A stretch of DNA of 10,189 bases from an uncultured Collinsella sp. (lineage in GTDB: Bacteria > Actinomycetota > Coriobacteriia > Coriobacteriales > Coriobacteriaceae), in contig USCN01000034.1 of the NCBI GenBank assembly GCA_900553165.1, forward strand, positions 1-10,189. Direction: 5' to 3'. The number at the start of each line of letters is the position of its first letter. The stretch's first letter is position 1. The translations under genes and the position numbers were made by a program. The notes beneath the pieces are model-generated. The model had not been told where the DNA came from. It did no database searches and worked only from the letters and a program-made list of their open reading frames with translations. This document shows, in pieces, positions 5,659 through 10,189 of the stretch.

Positions 5659-6873
5659 TCAACGGTCATCGTCTTTCAGCAAGCGCCACAGCGTTGTACG
5701 GCTTATGCCCAGCACCTCCGCCGCACGGGTTCGGTTGCCGTGGAGATGGTCTACAACCAGATGCGCGATATCTCGCTCGGTATCGGCCAGCGGTCGCAGG
5801 ATATACAGGCCACTTTCGAGCGTCGGGGCGCCAAAGGTTGCGGTCTTAATCACATCCTCTTGGGCGAGCACTTCCTCCGCTACAGCGCGGTCCACCGTGC
5901 CCGCCCCCACCAATATATACAGTCGTTCCGAGACCTCGCGGAGCTGCAGATAGTTGCGCGGCCAGCGGTAAGCATCGAGCGTCTTCGTCGCCGCGGCAGA
6001 CAGCGTGGGCGCTGCCGTCCCAAATGCATCAGCGAGATATTCCAAATAGCGCGCGACCTTCGTCGACGCGGCTCCCTGCTCGGCGATTGCCGGCGCGACG
6101 CTCACCGCACAGGCGAAGCGCTCGGTCACAAAGGCGGCTTGATCACTTTCGCCGCCGCCCGGCATGTCATTCGCCGTCAGCACCACATGGCAGCGCGTCG
6201 CCAACGCGGTGTCGGTCATCGTGGAGACCAGCTCGCGGAGGCGCTGGGGGCCAACCGCGTTCCAGCCCTCAATGCAAAGGGTCAGCCCCATTTGGAACAA
6301 CGGCGATTCGACGCTTTTGAGTACATGGCGCCAACCGCGCTCGGTGAGCTCATCGAGCGCAACGGAAACAAAGGGCTGATCGGCAAAAGGACCGTCCAGA
6401 TAGAGGCGCTTGGCAATCTCGACCTGACCCGCTCCCAGCTCGCCCTCGAGCATAAGAGGCACACCGCGCGCGTAACTCTCTGCAACCGGCGCAGCCACCG
6501 AGGCCGCCCCCTCAACGATGCCGTACGCGCTCGATTCGTAGCGGGCCTCAACTTCGTCGGCGTTGAGCCACTCGATGCCCGCATGCGCCGCGGCACCGCG
6601 CACCTCGCGGACCACGACGACCCAAAGCCCCCCGCCCTCTTTGTCGGTGGGGCGAACGGTCAGGCTCAGGCGCGCACCCGCACGCCCCATAACCAGACGC
6701 GCGCCGTCTCCTATACGGTCGAGGCGCTCAGCTACAAAAGCCGCCACATCCCGCTCAAGCGCCGCGTCATTCATGGTCGAGATCGCGACGTCCCCACGCG
6801 CATCGATTGCCAATGAGGCCCCGGCAGCAGCCAGGGCCTCGGTCAAGATGTTCAGCTTGGCATCGCTATCCAT
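5659..6873 (-). CDS. Fis-type HTH regulator with degenerate sigma-54-activator-like AAA+ domain
   Basis: 404-aa transcription regulator. The C-terminus (about 367-402) is a Fis-type helix-turn-helix, with NRTRAAEVLGISRTTLWRLL at 380-399. Residues 110-320 follow the outline of an enhancer-binding-protein AAA+ domain: GELGAGQVE at 144-152 where GETGTGKE is expected, LTLCIEGW (197-204) at the Walker B position, and YRWPRNYLQLREV (302-314) matching the YxWPGNxRxL motif. The Walker A Lys is replaced by Gln150, the Walker B DE pair is not evident, and no GAFTGA loop is seen, so ATP hydrolysis and sigma-54 contact are probably lost. The N-terminus (1-100) is an unrecognised possible sensor domain. 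ATG at 6873 has AGGGG 6 bases upstream; the frame is open further upstream without a better start. Targets are unknown; the adjacent exporter and membrane-protein genes are candidates. Confidence 0.85.
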   Translation of the reverse strand: MDSDAKLNILTEALAAAGASLAIDARGDVAISTMNDAALERDVAAFVAERLDRIGDGARLVMGRAGARLSLTVRPTDKEGGGLWVVVVREVRGAAAHAGIEWLNADEVEARYESSAYGIVEGAASVAAPVAESYARGVPLMLEGELGAGQVEIAKRLYLDGPFADQPFVSVALDELTERGWRHVLKSVESPLFQMGLTLCIEGWNAVGPQRLRELVSTMTDTALATRCHVVLTANDMPGGGESDQAAFVTERFACAVSVAPAIAEQGAASTKVARYLEYLADAFGTAAPTLSAAATKTLDAYRWPRNYLQLREVSERLYILVGAGTVDRAVAEEVLAQEDVIKTATFGAPTLESGLYILRPLADTERDIAHLVVDHLHGNRTRAAEVLGISRTTLWRLLKDDDR

Positions 6874-7139
6874 GATTTGCCCCTGTCCGCGGCGACATGC
6901 AGCCGCCGACGGTCGCACGACCGAGTGTTTCAAAATTGAACGATATTGCTCACCAAACACTATAGGGCAGAAAGCGCCGTCCTGCGAGTATAGGTGTTGC
7001 CCCGCATCGCCATCCTGGCGGGGCGATAAGAGCTCTTCGGGACTTATAAACCTGCGGACAAGCCATACCCGCAAGAGCTCCTATCGCTCCACCGTGAGGA
7101 TGCGCTCACCAGCAACCAGCACGCAAACAAGCTACTTCT
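6874..7139 (-). other. Non-coding 266-base leader/intergenic region with competing stems
   Basis: The gap lies between the YeiH stop and the regulator start, both minus strand. Stem B pairs 7020-7035 with 7075-7090 (14 of 16 identical as inverted repeat). Stem A is GCCCCGC (6999-7005) with GCGGGGC (7018-7024) around 12 bases. The two share 7020-7024, so they cannot both form. An inner TGCGG/CCGCA pair lies in the loop of stem B. Closer to the regulator, TTCAA-AA-TTGAA (6929-6940) is a perfect short dyad and could be an operator. TATAGT on the minus strand (plus 6959-6964) resembles a -10 but has no -35. I recognise no known riboswitch. Confidence 0.5.
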
Positions 7140-8174
7140 CTACCAGATTCCCAGTACGTGTTGCATTCCCAAACTCATGCACGCAATGCCAATCCAGCAG
7201 CAAAAGCCCAATGCGATGGGCTTGCCGCCCTTTTTGACCAGCTCGACGATATCGGTATTAAAGCCAATAGCCGCCATGGCCATCACAATAAAGAATTTCG
7301 ACAGCTCCTTGATGGGCGCCGTAAAGGACGCGGAAAGCTGAAGCACCGTGGTGATCACGCTCGCCAGCACAAAGAACAGCACGAACATGGGAAACGCGCG
7401 TTTAAGCGAGAACGTGCTTTTGGCGTCACCGCCGGCCTTGCGCGCCAGATGCATCTGCCAGCATGCGAGAACCAACGTGATGGGAATAATGGCCAGCGTC
7501 CTGGTGAGCTTGACCACTGTGGCGCTCTCGAGCACATTGGCGCCGGGGTGCATGCTGTCCCAGGCGCTCGCCGCAGCCGTTACGGACGAGGTGTCGTTGA
7601 TGGCGGTACCGGCAAACAGGCCAAAGCCCTCGTTGGTCAGCCCGAGCATGCCGCCGAGCGTCGGAAACACGAGCGCCGCGATAACGTTAAACAGGAAGAT
7701 GACCGAAATAGCCTGGGCAATCTCGCGATCGTCGGCATCGATGACGGGTGCGGTCGCAGCGATGGCAGAACCGCCGCAAATCGACGAACCCACACCCACA
7801 AGCGTCGCGATCTTGCCCGGCACGTTCATAACGCGGCAGAGCACAAAGGCGATGACAAGCGAGGTCGAGATTGTCGCCACGATAATCGGCAGCGACTGGG
7901 CGCCCTTGGACAGAATCTGGGAGAGGTTCATGCCAAAGCCAAGCAGGATAACCGCGTACTGCAAGACTTTTTTGGACGTATAGGTGACGCCGGCGGCGAG
8001 CTGTTCGCGACGATTCTTGGGAAAGACGAGCGCCAGGACCATGCCAAAGAGGATGGCGAATACCGGACCGCCGACCACCTCAACCTGTTTGCCGAGCAAC
8101 GTCGCGGGAATGGCGATGATCAGGCAGAACAAGACGCCTTTCCAGCGCTCGCGTACGATATTTGCCAGTTGCAT
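7140..8174 (-). CDS. YeiH-family putative sulfate/sulfite exporter, integral membrane protein
   Basis: 344-aa polytopic membrane protein of the YeiH/UPF0324 (putative sulfate exporter) family. About ten hydrophobic segments are visible, the first near 13-33. Family hallmarks are GVGSSICGGSAIAATAPVI (127-145) and GTAINDTSSVTAAA (189-202), with AAIGFNTD (301-308) near the C-terminus. Length is normal for the family. Members such as TauZ have been linked to export of sulfite or sulfate from organosulfonate breakdown, but transport substrate is unproven for most. ATG at 8174 has AAGGAA 6 bases upstream. It is divergent from the GntR-type regulator across a 163-base gap, the classic arrangement of a regulator and its target. 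No sulfonate-degrading enzymes are visible in the window, so the substrate remains open. No intrinsic terminator with a T-run follows it. Confidence 0.92.
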   Translation of the reverse strand: MQLANIVRERWKGVLFCLIIAIPATLLGKQVEVVGGPVFAILFGMVLALVFPKNRREQLAAGVTYTSKKVLQYAVILLGFGMNLSQILSKGAQSLPIIVATISTSLVIAFVLCRVMNVPGKIATLVGVGSSICGGSAIAATAPVIDADDREIAQAISVIFLFNVIAALVFPTLGGMLGLTNEGFGLFAGTAINDTSSVTAAASAWDSMHPGANVLESATVVKLTRTLAIIPITLVLACWQMHLARKAGGDAKSTFSLKRAFPMFVLFFVLASVITTVLQLSASFTAPIKELSKFFIVMAMAAIGFNTDIVELVKKGGKPIALGFCCWIGIACMSLGMQHVLGIW

Positions 8175-8337
8175 ATGGGATTCCTTCTTTCTATTTCACG
8201 TTTGCGACGGCTTATGATACGGCAACATTGAGCACAGCCTTGCGCAAACACAGACTAAGATGCCGCGATAGTTCTCAGGCAACAGCCGAATTACCCACCG
8301 CGGAGAGCTGATTCGCGGCATAATTAACAACTGACAT
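8175..8337. promoter_or_regulatory. Shared divergent control region of the YeiH and GntR genes
   Basis: Two inverted-repeat pairs stand out. ATGCCGCGA (8260-8268) and TCGCGGCAT (8313-8321) are an exact 9-bp pair 44 bases apart; the right copy overlaps CATAAT (8319-8324), a -10 candidate for the GntR gene. GTTTGCG (8200-8206) and CGCAAAC (8243-8249) are an exact 7-bp pair flanking TATCAT on the minus strand (plus 8214-8219), a -10 candidate for the YeiH gene; the right copy overlaps the palindrome TTGCGCAA (8240-8247). No convincing -35 accompanies either -10, which fits activator-dependent or weak promoters. Confidence 0.4.
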
Positions 8338-9069
8338 ATGAGTTTGATAGAACAGTTGCGAGGCGCTATGGAAGAATCGATGCACGTCGGCGAGCAGGAA
8401 ACGAGCCTACAGGACCAGTCCTACCACACCATTCGACGCAAAATCGTCTACCTGGACTACAAGCCGGGCGAAAAGCTGGGCGTCAAGCAGCTTTGCGATG
8501 ACCTGGACATGGGTCGCACGCCCGTGCGCGAGGCTTTGGTTCGCTTGGCGCAGGAAGGCCTGGTGCGCACCGTGCCCCAGAGCGGCACCTACGTCTCGCC
8601 CATCAACCTCACCCTTGCCGAGAGTGCCTGTTACATCCGCGAGCATCTGGAAAAGCAGGTGATTGTGGAGTGCTGTGCGCGCGCCACGTCGGCCGGCATC
8701 GAGCAGCTCGACCGCGCCATCGTGCTGCAGGAAAAGGCCATGGCCGAGGAGGATCGCATCGGCTTCTTTTTGAGCGACAACCTCATGCATCACATGATTT
8801 TTAGCATCGCATGTCGCAGCACCGTGTGGTCGTGGCTCGAAGAGACCAATGCCGACCTGGAGCGCTTCCGCTGGCTGCGCGCCGCCACGCAGGTTCTCGA
8901 CAATCAGGACATCGTGAACGAGCACAAGCAGATTCGCCGCGCTATCGCCGGTCGCGACCCCATCGAAGCGAGCTTTTTGGTCAGCAAGCACCTGCACATG
9001 ATGTTCCGCAATCAAACCGAGGTTCTGGACCAGTTCCCCGAGTACTTCGAGACCAGCAAGCTCCGCTAA
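8338..9069 (+). CDS. GntR-family regulator, FadR/FCD subfamily
   Basis: 243-aa ligand-responsive transcription regulator. A winged-helix domain occupies about 25-90, with the GntR recognition region LCDDLDMGRTPVREALVRLAQ at 52-72 and wing RTVPQSGTYVSP (77-88). The all-helical FCD ligand domain follows (95-230). Its metal/ligand residues look intact: Asp147 and His151 in DNLMHH, His196 in NEHKQI, and His218 in SKHLHM. Such proteins usually sense organic acids or sugar acids. The start is uncertain: ATG at 8338 has no Shine-Dalgarno site and would be nearly leaderless from CATAAT; ATG at 8368 (GAGG 4 bases upstream) and ATG at 8380 (GGAAG 5 bases upstream) would remove 10 or 14 residues without touching the DNA-binding domain. 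Divergence from the YeiH gene suggests that gene is a target, and self-regulation is likely. Confidence 0.93.
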   Translation: MSLIEQLRGAMEESMHVGEQETSLQDQSYHTIRRKIVYLDYKPGEKLGVKQLCDDLDMGRTPVREALVRLAQEGLVRTVPQSGTYVSPINLTLAESACYIREHLEKQVIVECCARATSAGIEQLDRAIVLQEKAMAEEDRIGFFLSDNLMHHMIFSIACRSTVWSWLEETNADLERFRWLRAATQVLDNQDIVNEHKQIRRAIAGRDPIEASFLVSKHLHMMFRNQTEVLDQFPEYFETSKLR

Positions 9070-9106
9070 CCTGCCAAAAAGGGACAGGTTTATTTTGGCA
9101 GGTTTT
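9068..9106 (+). terminator. Hairpin terminator of the GntR gene, related to hairpin at 4962
   Basis: AACCTGCCAAAA (9068-9079) pairs exactly with TTTTGGCAGGTT (9093-9104) around a 13-base loop, AGGGACAGGTTTA, and TTTT ends at 9106. The stem begins in the stop codon. The A-rich left arm could also serve transcripts from the other strand. Arm and loop sizes and the GGGAC core echo the hairpin at 4962-4996. Confidence 0.85.
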
Positions 9107-9123
9107 ATCCGAGCAAATGCAAC

Positions 9124-9159
9124 AAGGCCCGGCTCCGTCTTGATGCGGAGCCGGGCCTT
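9124..9159 (-). terminator. 14-bp GC-rich hairpin, probable terminator of glmS
   Basis: AAGGCCCGGCTCCG (9124-9137) and CGGAGCCGGGCCTT (9146-9159) are a perfect 14-bp inverted repeat with an 8-base loop, 23 bases past the glmS stop. On the minus strand it is followed by only a weak T-rich stretch (GTTGCATTTG), so termination is likely but not textbook. Confidence 0.8.
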
Positions 9160-9182
9160 AGTCGCTAGAACGGCGGAACCAA

Positions 9183-10189
9183 CTACTCGACCGTGACGCT
9201 TTTCGCCAGGTTTCGGGGTTGGTCGACGTCACAGCCGCGCAGGATGGCGACCTCGCGGGCGAGCAGCTGCAGCGGGACGCTCGCCGTGATGGGGCTGAAC
9301 ACGTCGCGGACTGCTGGCACGCGGATAATGCAGTCGGCGATCTTGTTGATCTCCTCATCGCCCTCGGTGGCAACGACGATGACCTTGGCGCCGCGCGCCT
9401 TGCACTCCATGAGGTTCGACACGGTCTTGTCGTAGGTGGCACTCTTGGTGGCCACGGCGATGACAGGGAAGCCCGGGTCGATCAGCGCGATGGGGCCGTG
9501 CTTCATCTCACCGGCGGCGTAGGCCTCGGCGTGCAGGTAGCTGACCTCTTTGAGCTTGAGCGCGCCCTCGTAGGAAATAGCGGCACCCATGCCACGGCCC
9601 ACGAACAGCGCCGACTGCGCGTCCTTGCACAGCAGGGCGGCCTCATGCACGGCCTCGGTTTGGGTATCCAAAATCCACTGGATCTGCTCGGCCGTATCGG
9701 AAAGCTCGCGGAACAGCATGCGCGCCTGCTTGGTGGTCAAGCGGTACTTGACCTGCGCCAGCAGCAGAGCCAAAAGCGTAAGGCTCACGACCTGGCCGAT
9801 GAAGCTCTTGGTCGAGGCGACCGCGATCTCCTTGTTGGCCTTGGTGTAGATGACGCCGTCGCTCTCACGCGCCACGGGGCTGCCCACCACGTTGGTGATG
9901 CCGAAGACCTTGGCACCCTTGATGCGCGCATCGCGAATGGCGGCAAGGGTATCGGCCGTCTCGCCCGACTGGGACACGGCAACGACAAGCGTCGTCGGCG
10001 TAATGATGGGGTTGCGATAACGGAACTCGCTGGCCGCCTCCACCTCGGTGGGGATGCGAGCCCAGCCCTCAATGAGATTCTTGGCAATGAGGCCAGCGTG
10101 ATAGCTGGTGCCGCAAGCGATCACGTAGACGCGGTCGATGTCGTTGAGCTCCTCGAGCGAAAGGCCCAGCTCGTCGATGTCGAGCTCGC
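9183..10189 (-). CDS. glmS: Glutamine-fructose-6-phosphate aminotransferase, C-terminal isomerase part (N-terminus outside window)
   Basis: GlmS makes glucosamine-6-phosphate from fructose-6-phosphate and glutamine, the entry step to peptidoglycan amino sugars, in the cytoplasm. 334 residues are visible, reading in frame from the window edge. They cover both SIS sugar-phosphate-binding domains: ACGTSYHAG and EVEAASEFRYR, then SQSGETADT in SIS1; SYLHAEAYAAGEMKHGPIAL in SIS2; and the conserved C-terminal tail DQPRNLAKSVTVE that closes over the active site. The N-terminal glutaminase domain with its catalytic Cys lies beyond 10189, as would any upstream riboswitch. An internal GTG at 10124 falls within the conserved VIACGTSY segment and is not the start. 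The gene is convergent with the GntR gene and ends before a strong hairpin. The assignment is secure. Confidence 0.97.
   Translation of the reverse strand, partial: ELDIDELGLSLEELNDIDRVYVIACGTSYHAGLIAKNLIEGWARIPTEVEAASEFRYRNPIITPTTLVVAVSQSGETADTLAAIRDARIKGAKVFGITNVVGSPVARESDGVIYTKANKEIAVASTKSFIGQVVSLTLLALLLAQVKYRLTTKQARMLFRELSDTAEQIQWILDTQTEAVHEAALLCKDAQSALFVGRGMGAAISYEGALKLKEVSYLHAEAYAAGEMKHGPIALIDPGFPVIAVATKSATYDKTVSNLMECKARGAKVIVVATEGDEEINKIADCIIRVPAVRDVFSPITASVPLQLLAREVAILRGCDVDQPRNLAKSVTVE

Noticed and set aside
5740..6816. 358-codon open frame on the plus strand opposite the Fis-type regulator.
   Set aside because: It lacks a ribosome-binding site and any domain, while the opposite strand encodes a recognisable HTH and AAA+ outline. 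High GC explains the open antisense frame.
6925..6960. GTGTTT (6925-6930) and AAACAC (6955-6960) as an operator pair near the regulator start.
   Set aside because: A 6-bp inverted pair at 24-base spacing is weak and within chance expectation; the adjacent TTCAA-AA-TTGAA dyad is mentioned instead as only a possible site.
6874..7074. N-terminal extension of the regulator to a TTG at 7074.
   Set aside because: No ribosome site precedes it, the extension would run through the stem-forming region, and ATG at 6873 has AGGGG at proper spacing.
7158..8231. 357-codon plus-strand open frame opposite the YeiH gene.
   Set aside because: The minus strand carries clear YeiH-family motifs and membrane helices; the plus frame is a His/Arg-rich shadow.
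8407..9015. Minus-strand open frame opposite the GntR gene.
   Set aside because: It is wholly antisense to a well-supported GntR/FCD protein, with no start signals or domain.

Overview
The window (about 60% GC, few short gaps, Gram-positive-type Shine-Dalgarno sites, no outer-membrane or periplasmic machinery) looks like chromosomal DNA of a high-GC anaerobic actinomycete of the Coriobacteriia, most like a gut Collinsella. That placement is inference from composition and gene style. I see no CRISPR array, phage module, transposase, tRNA or rRNA.

Left third (1-3731, all minus strand): an operon transcribed right to left, MarR-type repressor -> ABC exporter half (LmrC/BmrC-like) -> second ABC exporter half (LmrD/BmrD-like, running off the window at base 1). 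Genes overlap or nearly touch. The upstream region carries a promoter and two tandem, partly palindromic 14-bp boxes that are good candidates for the repressor's own operators. The second half-transporter lacks the Walker A lysine, which is the most striking coding oddity here.

Middle (3732-5658): a small unrecognised 96-aa protein with a very strong intrinsic terminator (minus), a 173-aa nitroreductase-family flavoprotein (plus), a perfect hairpin in the convergent gap, and a single-pass membrane protein of unknown role (minus).

Right-centre (5659-9069): a regulator with a Fis-type DNA-binding C-terminus and a decayed sigma-54-activator-like AAA+ domain (minus); a 266-base non-coding stretch with two mutually exclusive stem structures; a YeiH-family (putative sulfate/sulfite exporter) membrane protein (minus); and a divergently transcribed GntR/FadR-type regulator (plus) that shares a 163-base control region with it. 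The layout suggests, but does not prove, that the GntR protein controls the exporter.

Right edge (9070-10189): a hairpin terminator after the GntR gene, a second 14-bp hairpin terminator facing the other way, and the C-terminal two SIS domains of GlmS (glucosamine-6-phosphate synthase, minus, N-terminus outside the window).

Most of the window is ordinary accessory and housekeeping chromosome. I do not see a convincing new multi-gene system. The best leads are the Walker A defect in the exporter pair, the tandem MarR boxes, the ATPase-dead activator and the competing hairpins upstream of it.
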